Assembly: GCA_963764205.1 (NCBI GenBank)
Contig: CAVXRN010000006.1
Coordinates: 1,054,001-1,118,000 of the forward strand
Reading direction: 5' to 3'
DNA from: Chersky-840 sp963764205
GTDB lineage: Bacteria > Actinomycetota > Acidimicrobiia > Acidimicrobiales > UBA8190
Length of the DNA: 64,000 bases
In this document: piece by piece, positions 9,813-18,761 of the stretch
Numbering within the stretch: the first letter of the stretch is position 1
Layout of the letters: the number at the start of each line of letters is the position of its first letter
Made by a program: the position numbers and the translations under genes
The notes under the pieces: model-generated
Databases searched by the model: none
Told to the model about the DNA's origin: nothing
The model's input: the letters and a program-made list of their open reading frames with translations, nothing else

Positions 9813-10181
9813 TCAAGAAGCTGCCGCGGCCGAACCCGTCGATGTGGTCGCGCCGGATTTCGACGACGAGTCCGCGGACTTCGATGCAGGGGAGTCCGAT
9901 GTCCCCTTGCTCGCGCCGTCTGTCGACGTCACTGCCTTCGTGTCGGATTTCTCGGACTTGTCGGACTTGTCGGATTTGTCCGACCGGTCGGACTTCTTGG
10001 CCGACGTCCGACTGTCGGTCTTGTAGAACCCGCTGCCCTTGAAGACCACGCCGACCGCGCCGAAGACCTTGCGCAGCGGACCGCCGCACGACGGGCACTC
10101 GGTCAGCGGGTCGTCACCGAACTTCTGGACGACGTCGTGGTGGGTGCCGCAGGACTTGCACTGGTACTCGTAGGTCGGCAT
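9813..10181 (-). CDS. FmdB-type zinc ribbon protein with Ser/Lys/Asp repeat tail
   Basis: A 122-residue protein whose first about 45 residues are an FmdB-type regulatory zinc ribbon: MPTYEYQCKSCG and ECPSCGGPLRK give a CxxC-CxxC zinc site. Proteins of this family are often regulators or small accessory proteins. The rest is disordered, with a low-complexity SDKSDKSDKSEKSD tract encoded by 9-base repeats near 9953-9985, then a Ser/Ala/Thr-rich tail. The function is unknown. It converges with tldE and is divergent from moaC. Confidence 0.8.
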   Translation of the reverse strand: MPTYEYQCKSCGTHHDVVQKFGDDPLTECPSCGGPLRKVFGAVGVVFKGSGFYKTDSRTSAKKSDRSDKSDKSDKSEKSDTKAVTSTDGASKGTSDSPASKSADSSSKSGATTSTGSAAAAS

Positions 10182-10329
10182 GCCCGTCCTGATTCCCTTC
10201 CGACATCACGCAGAGGCCCTTCTGGCACTCGTTGCCCTTGAGTGCCAAGTCTACCGTCGCGGCGGGAGGTTCCGCTCGCTTCCAGGCGGTCGAGGTCCAC
10301 GAAGGACCTGGTGCCCTAGACTTCGCGCC

Positions 10330-10812
10330 GTGGTGGACCGCAGCCTGACGCACCTCGATCCTTTGGGCAGCGCCCGAATGGTCGACGTGACCCCGAAGGA
10401 GCCGACCCACCGAAGGGCCCTCGCCCGGTGCAAGGTCATGATGGCTCCCGAGACGACCGCCAAGGTGGCGAGCAACGCCATCACCAAGGGCGACGTCCTG
10501 GGCACGGCCCGAATCGCCGGGATCCAAGCGGCCAAGAGGACGCCCGACCTCATCCCGATGTGCCGGCCGCTCTTGGTGGGCGGGATCCACGTCAACTTCA
10601 CGATCGGCGACAACTTCGTGGAGGTCGAGGTCCAGGTCGAGACCGTCGACCGGACCGGCGTCGAGATGGAGGCCCTGACCGCCTGCACGGTGGCGGCCTT
10701 GACGATCTACGACATGTGCAAGTCCTCGGACCGCTCCATGAGCGTCGGTGAGCTGGCGCTGTGGGAGAAGACCGGCGGTAGCGTCGGCACGTGGCGGCGC
10801 CCCGCGCTCTGA
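10330..10812 (+). CDS. moaC: Cyclic pyranopterin monophosphate synthase MoaC
   Basis: MoaC converts the 3',8-cyclo-GTP product of MoaA to cPMP in molybdenum cofactor synthesis. The 160-residue length fits. MVDVTPKEPTHRRALA at the start, KGDVLGTARIAGI, and the TGVEMEALT and DMCKS active-site segments are present. The usual LCHPL motif reads MCRPL, so the conserved active-site His is Arg here. GTG 10330 gives the normal N-terminus; GTG 10333 is equally possible. No other Moco genes are near. Confidence 0.9.
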   Translation: MVDRSLTHLDPLGSARMVDVTPKEPTHRRALARCKVMMAPETTAKVASNAITKGDVLGTARIAGIQAAKRTPDLIPMCRPLLVGGIHVNFTIGDNFVEVEVQVETVDRTGVEMEALTACTVAALTIYDMCKSSDRSMSVGELALWEKTGGSVGTWRRPAL

Positions 10813-10877
10813 GCGGGCGTCCACGGGAACAGCGGCTGCTCGCGAGCAACGGCACTGCGGCCGGCTCCGCGCCCAGG

Positions 10878-12438
10878 TCAGTGCAGTCGGAACCGCTTCT
10901 TTCGACCCCGCCGCGATCAACGTCACGTCCTTGCTGATGATCTCGGACTCGGGCTCCTCGGGGATCCCGACCGTAGGGATATCGGGCGAGGCCGAGAGGA
11001 TCTCGGTGGCCATTGACGCGGCGGAGTCCTGAGGGTTCACATCGGTGGTGAAGAGCGCCTCGGTCTCGTGATCGTCGAACGCCGAGAGCGGGTCGCTCCC
11101 GTTTCCTTGCAGTTCGAAGCCCCGCGTGGTGGGCGCGACCGTATGGGCATCGAGATCAGCTGCGGGCGCACTGAGTGAGAACTCGACACCTTCACCCAGG
11201 GAGGCCGGCGGAATTGGTGCAGCGGCAACCGGAGGAGGCGGGGGCGGAGGCGGCGCGACGTCAACCGGAGGCAGCGGCGCGACAGCAACCGGAGGAGGCG
11301 GCGCGATGGCAACCGGAGGAGGCGGTGCCACAGCAACCGGAGGAGGCGGCGCGACGGCAACCGGAGGAGGCGGGGGCGGGGGAGGGGGCGGCGGCGCAGG
11401 AGAGGCCAGCGGTGGGTCGTTGGTCACGAACACCGGCGTCGCAGCCGGTGCCGGAACCGGCGGAGTCGGCGGGGGTGGCGGCGCCATGACGATCGTCGAT
11501 TGGTGGCTCGGCGCGGCGGGGAGCGGCGAGGTGGTGTTGGCCGCGGTGGTGTTCGACGCGGTGGAGCTGGTCGCCCGACCGTCGATGTGCGATTGCGCTT
11601 CGTCGGCAGCACGCGGCGTGCCGAGCAAGATGTCGAGAACCTTGTTGTGTTCAGCCGTGGGCGGCACTCGAGACGGCCCCGCGTTGACCGGTGCGTATTC
11701 GAGGGCGGGTTCCTGTTTTGGGCGCGTGTCGGCGTGAGGCCGTGCGAGAGCAGACTCAGGTACCAAGACGGGCCCCGCACCATTGGGGGCCGACCCGTTG
11801 GGTGCGTCGACGGGTTCGGGGCCGAACTCCGACATCAGCACGGCATCGAGAGCGCTGGTCGAGAGCTCCGCGACCGATGTGGCGGGTAGGACTTCTTCGT
11901 CGAAGGAAGGGACGTAGAAGACCGGTTCGGGTACGCCTGTTCCAACGGCTGGTTCTCGCACCTGCGCTGCTCCGCTCCATGCCCGCGGCGCCGAGACCTC
12001 GACGCTCCTGGTGAAACTGTCGGCAGGTGCGGCCGAGTCCTTGAATGCCAGAATTCCTTCGTCCCCAGGCGGGGTATCGGGTTCCTGGCTCACCTCGGAT
12101 TCAGGTTCCCACTCTTCGGCGCCATGGCCTTCGGGGTCTTCGGTCTCACTGGTCGCGTCCGGGACCCCGGGGAGGTCGGGAGCCGCGGCATCGCGAGGCG
12201 CTGGGGCATCAGCGTCGCCCCCGAAGCCGAGACTCGACTCGTCCTCCGAGTCCATGGCGTCCTGCACCATCTTGCCGAGGACCTCGATCGCGTCGGCCAG
12301 TTTGGCCTGGCTCTCCTGGACCTCTCGAAGTCGCTCGAGGATCTCGTGCCAAAGCGGCGCGGAAGACGACAGGGATGTCGATCGATCAAGGCCAGCCGAT
12401 GACGACTGGGCTTCGTGTGGACCGGTCTCCCTTGTCAT
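10878..12438 (-). CDS. Pro-rich low-complexity protein with N-terminal coiled coil, frameshifted near its end
   Basis: Function not recognised. The N-terminus (residues 27-65) is a short coiled-coil or helix (LWHEILERLREVQESQAKL). A long acidic, disordered region follows, then a proline tract of PPPPVAVA-like repeats around residues 305-400 (DNA 11220-11400, unit about 24 bases). The frame stays open past 10878 into the antisense of moaC, which is not believable. Removing one base at about 10905 gives AAGRKKRFRLH followed by a stop at 10878, a compact basic tail that looks like the true end (about 520 residues). The Pro-rich style is shared with pilB and pilT2 nearby, so a surface or pilus-related role is possible but not shown. 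Confidence 0.6.
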
Positions 12439-12687
12439 GCCCGGGTTTCCCCCCTGACAACCCCTGCAACATCCGTCGGCGAGTCCAATTCACCGATCCG
12501 GCCCCCAACGACCGCGGCTGACCAGCCCGATCGTGAGCCAGGTCAGGACCGCAGCGTAGCCAGCCAACCCCCACGCGGAAAGTCCGAAATTGCCGACTGA
12601 CCGTCCGCGTCGGAAGTGGTCGAAGGGAGACGCAGTGGCCCTGCGATCGGGCCCGGTCAGCCCCAGCCGTGTCAGCCGAGGGTCTGG
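12439..12687. other. Intergenic stretch, possible small membrane peptide
   Basis: No firm gene. On the minus strand one frame ending at 12490 encodes a stretch with a single hydrophobic segment (LAGYAAVLTWLTIGLV) and a basic end (SRGRWGPDR), which could be the end of a small membrane protein. No start codon with a ribosome site was found, so it is not called as a CDS. Confidence 0.25.
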
Positions 12688-13017
12688 TCAGGCGCGGGCT
12701 GCGCTGCGCAGGTCGTCGAGAGAGAGCTCGCCCGTGGCCTCCCCGCCGCATTGGGCGCAGTGTTCGACATGGCGCCACGACCGCAGCAGACGCGTGCCCT
12801 CAGGGTTGAGCAACACCACGAAGGACTCCGACACCGGGTCGATGTCGAGTCCGAAGTAGGGGCGCCAACCGGTGGACGCAGGGTGGCTGTCCAGATCGAG
12901 GCCCTTCAGGACGCGCCGGAAACGCATCCGTTCAGTATCGAAGAGCCAGGTGCTGTGACAGGACTCCAGGACGAGCGGTTCCATCGTTGGATCATCGCCC
13001 AAAAGCGCGACGATCAA
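12688..13017 (-). CDS. Small protein of unknown function
   Basis: A protein of up to 109 residues; the likely start is the inner ATG giving MEPLVLESCHSTWLFD. It is not assigned to a family. Visible features are a single CxxC pair near the C-terminus (EHCAQCGGE), mixed alpha/beta composition and no membrane segment. The sequence FDTERMRFRRVLKG looks like a substrate- or nucleotide-independent beta fold, but that is only an impression. It is on the same strand as the membrane-anchored protein upstream of it. Confidence 0.6.
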   Translation of the reverse strand: MIVALLGDDPTMEPLVLESCHSTWLFDTERMRFRRVLKGLDLDSHPASTGWRPYFGLDIDPVSESFVVLLNPEGTRLLRSWRHVEHCAQCGGEATGELSLDDLRSAARA

Positions 13018-13095
13018 CCCTCAACCGTATTGCGATTGTGTGACGATCGAACCGGCGTGGCGGCCCAGCCACGCTTCGTCAGGTGGTGTTTTAGG

Positions 13096-13608
13096 TCAGA
13101 ACTTCACTGTCCCGGTCGCGACCAGGACACCCAGCGCGATAATTGCTACAGCGAGGACCACCAGTGCGCCGGTGAGCACGATGGAGCGCCGCTTGGGGGT
13201 CGACGCCGATGTGGCTCCGCCGGCGCCCATGGTCGTCGCCAGCTGCATGACCTCGTATTCGAGGCCATCGGGATTGTCACTGGGCACGACGAAACGATGG
13301 GTGCGCGAAGCCGTCACCGCCTCGATGATGACCCCAGGATGCCCCGCCGGCGTCCGCATCCGCTTGCTCGCCACCAATCCGGAGACGTCGGCCCAGGTCA
13401 CCACCGCTGCCTGCGCACCGTCGGGCTTGCGGACGGTGAGCCCCGACCCGTCGAACATGACGGTCAGCCCGGGGACGGCAACCTCCCCTCCGCTGGCCGC
13501 GGTGAGGAGGTAGACGTCGGAGAGCACCAGGGGACCGCGCTGCACGGGGGCGGGTGGCTGCAAAGGGGGAGGTGGATCGCCGTGCGACTCCGGTTCGGTC
13601 ATGGTCAT
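13096..13608 (-). CDS. C-terminally membrane-anchored protein of unknown function
   Basis: 170 residues: a Pro-rich N-terminal tail (about 30 residues), a beta-rich domain (40-125) with GLTVMFDGSGLTVRKPDG and VVTWADVSGLVASKR that recalls a PH-like or bacterial PH fold, then a linker and one C-terminal transmembrane helix (SIVLTGALVVLAVAIIALGV, about 146-165). It would place the domain in the cytoplasm with a tail anchor. It sits next to pilT on the opposite strand. Confidence 0.65.
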   Translation of the reverse strand: MTMTEPESHGDPPPPLQPPAPVQRGPLVLSDVYLLTAASGGEVAVPGLTVMFDGSGLTVRKPDGAQAAVVTWADVSGLVASKRMRTPAGHPGVIIEAVTASRTHRFVVPSDNPDGLEYEVMQLATTMGAGGATSASTPKRRSIVLTGALVVLAVAIIALGVLVATGTVKF

Positions 13609-13763
13609 CCTCGGTACCTGCGTCGCCTCGTGTCCCCGTGCCCGGCGGCCCGGATCCTCCCCTCATGACCTTGACGCGTGCGCGCTCGGAGGTCAACGAC
13701 CCCCGGTCGAGCGTTGTCGCGCATGGGTCGAAAGTCCCATATCGCAGGCTGCAGAGGCGAAAT

Positions 13764-13795
13764 TTCACCACGAAGAGCGCTGGATTCACCACGAA
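13764..13795. promoter_or_regulatory. Paired direct repeat upstream of pilT
   Basis: The 11-mer TTCACCACGAA occurs at 13764-13774 and again at 13785-13795, exactly 21 bases apart (two helical turns), ending 43 bases before the pilT start. The spacing would place two protein-binding half-sites on the same face of the DNA. The regulator is unknown. Confidence 0.4.
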
Positions 13796-13838
13796 AACAG
13801 TTGGAGTAGCGGAGGCGGTCGTTTAAGCTGAGGCCTTC

Positions 13839-14957
13839 ATGAACCGCGACGACCTCGACCGACTGCTCCACACCCTTGCCGATCTCGACGGCTCGGACAT
13901 GCACATCAAGGCGGGTGCCCCGCCGCGCGTCCGCGTCGACGGGCTCCTGCGCACCCTGGAGAACGAGGCGGAGTTCACCGAGGAAGACACCTTGGCGTTG
14001 GCACGCGAGATGATGCCGCCCAACATCCTCGAGATCTTCGAAGCCAAGCGCGAAGCCGACTTCGCCTACGCCGTCCCCGGCTTGGGGCGGTTCCGTACCA
14101 ACGCGTTCTACCAACGGTCGTCGGTGGCGTTGGCCATGCGGCGCGTGCAGACCAACGCCGCGTCGTTCGACGACTTGCGTTTGCCCGACGTCGTGCGCCG
14201 ACTGAGTGAGCATCACCGCGGACTGGTTCTCGTGACCGGCCCCACCGGTTCGGGGAAGACCACGACGCTGGCGGCGATGGTGGACCACATCAACCACGTC
14301 CGGTCGTGCCACGTGATCACCATCGAGGACCCGATCGAGTACCTCCACAAAGACGACCTCGCCGCCATCGACCAACGCGAGGTCGGGTTCGACACCGACA
14401 GCTTCAGCTCCGCCATGCGGACCATTCTTCGCCAGGACCCCGACGTGATCCTGGTGGGTGAGATGCGCGACCCCGAAACGGTCCACACGGCGCTCACCGC
14501 GGCGGAGACCGGCCACCTCGTGTTCTCCACGCTGCACACGACGACGGCTACCGAGACGGTCAACCGGATCGTCGACTTCTTCCCACCGCACCAGCAGGGC
14601 CAGGTCCGGGTGAGCCTGGCCGGTGCGCTCACGGGGACCATCTGTCAACGGCTCATCCCGCGCGCCGACGGCAAGGGCCGCGTCCCGGCGCTCGAGATCA
14701 TGGTCGTGAACGGCCGGATCCAGCAGGCGATCCTCGACCCGGTCCAGACCTCGGACATCAACGAGATCATGGCGGAGGGCGAGTACTACGGGATGCAGAC
14801 CTTCGACCAGTCGCTCGCCGAGTTGCTGCGCGACGAGGTGATCGATCTGCGCGAGGCCATGAACGCCGCCAGCAATCCGCACGACCTCAAGGTGCGGCTC
14901 GAGCGCATGGGGATCGTGTCCACGGGCCGAGGGTTCGTGGCGTCCGCAGCGTCCTGA
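13839..14957 (+). CDS. pilT: Type IV pilus retraction-type ATPase PilT (first copy)
   Basis: A 372-residue hexameric secretion-type ATPase that would power pilus retraction or remodelling. Walker A is GPTGSGKTTT, the Asp box is TIEDPIEYLH, Walker B is QDPDVILVGEMRD and the His box is ETGHLVFSTLHT. The canonical PilT AIRNLIRE motif is degenerate (GRIQQAILD), unlike in the second copy at 18758. The C-terminus has GMQTFDQSLAELL, a PilT hallmark. It is the first gene of the plus-strand pilus locus, separated from pilB by the opposite-strand prepilin peptidase. Confidence 0.92.
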   Translation: MNRDDLDRLLHTLADLDGSDMHIKAGAPPRVRVDGLLRTLENEAEFTEEDTLALAREMMPPNILEIFEAKREADFAYAVPGLGRFRTNAFYQRSSVALAMRRVQTNAASFDDLRLPDVVRRLSEHHRGLVLVTGPTGSGKTTTLAAMVDHINHVRSCHVITIEDPIEYLHKDDLAAIDQREVGFDTDSFSSAMRTILRQDPDVILVGEMRDPETVHTALTAAETGHLVFSTLHTTTATETVNRIVDFFPPHQQGQVRVSLAGALTGTICQRLIPRADGKGRVPALEIMVVNGRIQQAILDPVQTSDINEIMAEGEYYGMQTFDQSLAELLRDEVIDLREAMNAASNPHDLKVRLERMGIVSTGRGFVASAAS

Positions 14958-15014
14958 GCAACGCCGCGTCGCGACAGTCGCAGCGTCCCCGGACCATCGG
15001 CGGCCGTCTCGTCG

Positions 15015-15824
15015 TCAGAGCCCGATCGAGCTTCCCGCCACGAACGCGGCGATCAGCGCGGCGCCCGCCCCCACAGCCGCGGCGACGGCGACGAACGGGT
15101 GCGGTACGGAGTCCCCGGGACGAGACCGCCGTCGCATGAGCACCGCAAGACCTACCGAGACAACGGCGAAGGTCGCCACGCCGATGACGGCGCCGGGCGG
15201 CCCCACCCATCCCATGACCGCACCCGCGGGGAGCAGGGCCCACGCCGTCACGGTCGATCCCCGGCGTCGGGCTGCGTTCGCCACCACGATGGCTGCCAGC
15301 GCCACGGCGATGCCGATGAGCATCCCGCCCAGATGCCACCAGCGGCGGTCGGCGATGGCGGCTGCCGCCAGCAAGAGTGCGCCCAGGCCCGTGCCGATGA
15401 GGGAGACCGATGCCGGTGGGGTCAGGCCGTCGAGCTCGATGGCGGCCAAGGCCAAGGACGTGGCGCCCAACGTGCACATCCCGGGCACCGCCCAGTGGGC
15501 CCCGAGCGCCCAGGCCACCGACGCGAACAGCACCGCGGTGAGCAGCTCGACCGCCGGGTACCGGGCCGAGATCGGTTCTCCGCAGTGACGGCACTTGGCT
15601 CGAAGGGCCAGCCACGAGAGGACCGGGACGTTGTCCGATGAGCGGATGGGCGTGCCACAGGCAGGGCAGAACGACCCCGGCTGCACCACCGACAGCCCCC
15701 GAGGGGTCCGGTAGATCACGACATTGAGGAAAGATCCGATGACCAGCCCGAATATGGCGGCCACAATCGTGGCGGTGATCCGGGTGCCCGTGACAGCGGC
15801 GAATCCGAGCGTTCGGATTACCAA
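15015..15824 (-). CDS. pilD: Prepilin peptidase/methyltransferase (PilD-like), second catalytic Asp not seen
   Basis: A 269-residue polytopic inner-membrane protein. PilD cleaves prepilin leaders and methylates the new N-terminus. The first helix has LVIGSFLNVVIYRTPRG, and the cytoplasmic loop carries the two CxxC pairs (CPAC and CRHC) of the methyltransferase domain. The first aspartate of the peptidase domain is probably in IELDGLTPP. The second conserved motif, G-x-G-D, would be expected near GAVMGWVGPPG, where no Asp is present. It is read on the opposite strand between pilT and pilB. Confidence 0.85.
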   Translation of the reverse strand: MVIRTLGFAAVTGTRITATIVAAIFGLVIGSFLNVVIYRTPRGLSVVQPGSFCPACGTPIRSSDNVPVLSWLALRAKCRHCGEPISARYPAVELLTAVLFASVAWALGAHWAVPGMCTLGATSLALAAIELDGLTPPASVSLIGTGLGALLLAAAAIADRRWWHLGGMLIGIAVALAAIVVANAARRRGSTVTAWALLPAGAVMGWVGPPGAVIGVATFAVVSVGLAVLMRRRSRPGDSVPHPFVAVAAAVGAGAALIAAFVAGSSIGL

Positions 15825-15964
15825 CTGTGCCTCTGACCAGGGAAAAGGCCACGAGGTGCCGGCTCGTTCACAAGGCGGTCACGCTACCACGGCCGCTATG
15901 GAGCTCCTCGCGAGCGGGGCGGGGGCGCCCTAGCCGGCGACGGCGTTCAATCCGGGCTCTCGAC

Positions 15965-18761
15965 ATGCCGATGGATCACTCCATGAGCAATGTGGATGCC
16001 GTCCGGACGCTCGCGGACGAACACCACCTCGAGTTTGTGGACCTCGAACGGTTCAACCTGGACGCCAGTGCGTCATCGGTGATCCCGGTCGCGGTCGCCC
16101 GCAAGCATCACGTGGTCCCCATCGGCCGGAAGTTCGGCGCGCCCGTGGTGGCCATGTCGAACCCGGCCGACGTCGTCGCCATGGACGACCTCCGTGCCGT
16201 CATCGGCCGCGAGTTCGTGGCCGTCGTGGCCAGCGGCGAGCAGATCGACTCGTGTCTGGTGCGCATCTACGGGGAGCCGGTGACCAAGGGCGAGAAGCCG
16301 AAGGCGGCGCCGCGCCAACCCAAGGGATCGGCGTCGAGCACCTCGACCAGCGCCTCGAACGGTACCGCCACCAAGCCCAACGGCCAGGCGCCGACACCGT
16401 CGACCGAGGCGCCGGCTCCGCCCCAAAGCGAGGCGGCGTCATCGGCGGTCCCGCCTCCGCCCCCCCCGCACGAAAGCGATGCGGTCTCCTTGGCGGCCCC
16501 GCCGCCAGCGCCGCCCCCGCCCCCGCCTGCACCGCTCGCTCCGCCTCCTCCTCTCGCGCCTCCGGCCGCTTTCACGACGACACCGGTCGAGCAGGACACC
16601 TTCGACACGCCCGACTCCATCGACGCGCCTGCCGCGATCGACGTGATCGAGACGCCTGCCGCGATCGACACGCCCGACTCGACGGATGCGACCGACTCGA
16701 TCGACACGACCGTTGCACCGTCGCCAGCATCGGTGCTTCCGGAACCGGCTCCGACGGACGCGTCGACTGCCGACCAGCGGCCCGAGGACGTCCTCGCCGC
16801 TGCGCTCGAGGCGATCGACACCACGCTCGGGACGCCCTTGGACACCGCCCCCTCCGGCGGCGGGTTTTCCCTTGCGGACAACGACACCGACGGCGCCGTC
16901 GCCACCGACGCGCCCGAGGCCGAGATCGCCGATGCTCCCGGTCTTGCAGCGGAGCCCCCGACCGAGAGCGTGGCCGACGTCGTCGCCGCGGCCGATCTGG
17001 TCGACGAGGTCGTCGGCGAGTACGAGCACAACACCGAGCTGACTGACACCGAGGAGGTGCCCGAAGGGCTCGCCGGCTTCCCCCCGTTGGCCCGCGTCCT
17101 CGTCGAGGGGGAGCGCGTGTCGCTCGAGGAGATGGAAGACGTCCTCGAAGAGCGCAACCGGTCGGGTCAGGCCATAGCCCGCATCCTGACGATGCGGGGC
17201 CTCGTCACCGAAGCGGACCTGATGTGGGGCATGGCCCAGGAGATGGGCCTCGAGTTCGTCGACCTCGAGGTGCAGAACGGTCGACTTCGCTGCCGCGTAC
17301 CACCTGCCCGAAGCCACGGCCCGCCACCACAACGTCCTCGTCATCGAGTTGCGCGACAACGTGCCCGTGGTGGCGGCGTCCAATCCCACCGACGTCTTCG
17401 CCATGGACGACCTGCGCACGATCATCGGGCGGAACTTCGTCACCGTCGTCGCCACGCGGTCACAGATCACGACCTTCATCGACAAGGCATACCACCAAGG
17501 TGGCGACGCCAGCGAGGTCGCCAACGTCGCGGCGTCGGACTTCGAGGACATCGGGGACGAAGGGCTCGGCAACATCCAGGCCGTCGTCGACGACGCCCCC
17601 ATCGTCCGCTACGTGAACCTTCTCGTCCTCCAGGCCCTCAACGAGCGGGCGTCGGACATCCACGTGGAGCCCACCGGGGAGAACCTCCGCATCCGCTACC
17701 GGATCGACGGGGTCCTTCACGACATCTCGACCGCGCCGAGGGCGATCGCATCGGCGGTGACCACGCGACTGAAGGTCATGGCCGATCTCAACATCGCCGA
17801 GCACCGCCTGCCCCAGGACGGGCGGCTCTCGCTGTCGGTCGGGAACCGGCCCATCGACCTCCGCATGGCGACGCTGCCCACGATCTACGGCGAGAAGGTC
17901 GTCATGCGGGTCCTGGACAAGACCAACGTGGTGCTGGGCTTCGAGGACCTCGGCTTCGATCCCGACCTGATGGAGATCTACGAAGAGATCTTCAGCCGGC
18001 CCTACGGGACGATCCTGGTGACCGGCCCGACCGGATCCGGCAAGACGACCACGCTCTATGCCACCTTGGCTGCGCTCAACGATCCCGCCAAGAACATCAT
18101 CACGGTCGAGGACCCCGTCGAGCTTCGCATCAAGGGAATCAGCCAGGTGCAGCTGAACGTCAAGGCCGGCCTCACCTTCGCCGCGGCGCTGCGGTCGATC
18201 CTGCGCTCGGACCCCGACATCGTGCTCGTGGGAGAGATCCGCGACCGGGAGACGGCCCTGATCTCGATCGAGGCCGCCCTGACCGGGCACATGGTGCTCG
18301 CCACCTTGCACACCAACAACTCCGCCAGTACCCCGATGCGGCTGGTCGAGATGGGCATCGAGCCCTACCTCGTCACCTCCGCCATCACCGGGGCGCTGGC
18401 ACAGCGGTTGGCTCGTCGGCTGTGCGTGCACTGCCGAGAGCCGTTCGAGGCCACAGAAGCCGACATCGTGGCCGCGGGCTGGAAGCCGTCCGAGGTGTAC
18501 GAGGACGCGAAGGCACCGACGCTGTACCGGGCGGTGGGCTGCCCGGCATGTTCCAACACCGGATACCGGGGGCGCAAGGCGCTCCTGGAGCTCCTCGTCG
18601 TCACCGAAGACGTTGAGCGGTTGATCATCGAGGGAGGCACGGCTGATGACATCCACAAACTCGCAGTCGAACAGGGCATGGTGACCCTGCGTCGGAGTGG
18701 CGTTCGCAAGGCGCTCGAGGGTGAGACAACCCTCGAGGAAGTGCTGCGGGTCGTCGCATGA
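15965..18761 (+). CDS. pilB: Type IV pilus assembly ATPase PilB with two N-terminal domains, frameshifted
   Basis: PilB drives pilus extension. The reconstructed protein has about 930 residues, far longer than the usual 560-580. A first GspE/MshEN-type N-domain (about 10-95, LEFVDLERFN) is followed by a 230-residue Pro/Asp/Thr-rich linker, then a second N-domain (about 355-500, with LEFVDLE repeated and AMDDLRTIIG mirroring AMDDLRAVIG of the first). Then comes the ATPase with GPTGSGKTTT, SDPDIVLVGEIRD, LTGHMVLATLHT and a zinc tetracysteine CVHC...CPAC. One extra base near 17280 splits the protein after DLEVQN; the +1 frame resumes with VDFAAAYHLPEATARHH. The stop overlaps the next gene by 4 bases (ATGA). 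Confidence 0.9.

Noticed and set aside
9953..9985. Nine-base repeats in the FmdB-like gene considered as a regulatory or CRISPR-like array
   Set aside because: They are in-frame codons for an SDK repeat in a disordered tail, with no spacers.
10114..10877. Continuation of the Pro-rich minus-strand frame through the moaC region
   Set aside because: It is antisense to a clear moaC gene and has the composition of a shadow frame; the real end is at 10878 after correcting one base.
11220..11400. About 24-base tandem repeats considered as a minisatellite or mobile-element end
   Set aside because: They encode PPPPVAVA-like repeats in frame and have no inverted ends or transposase nearby.
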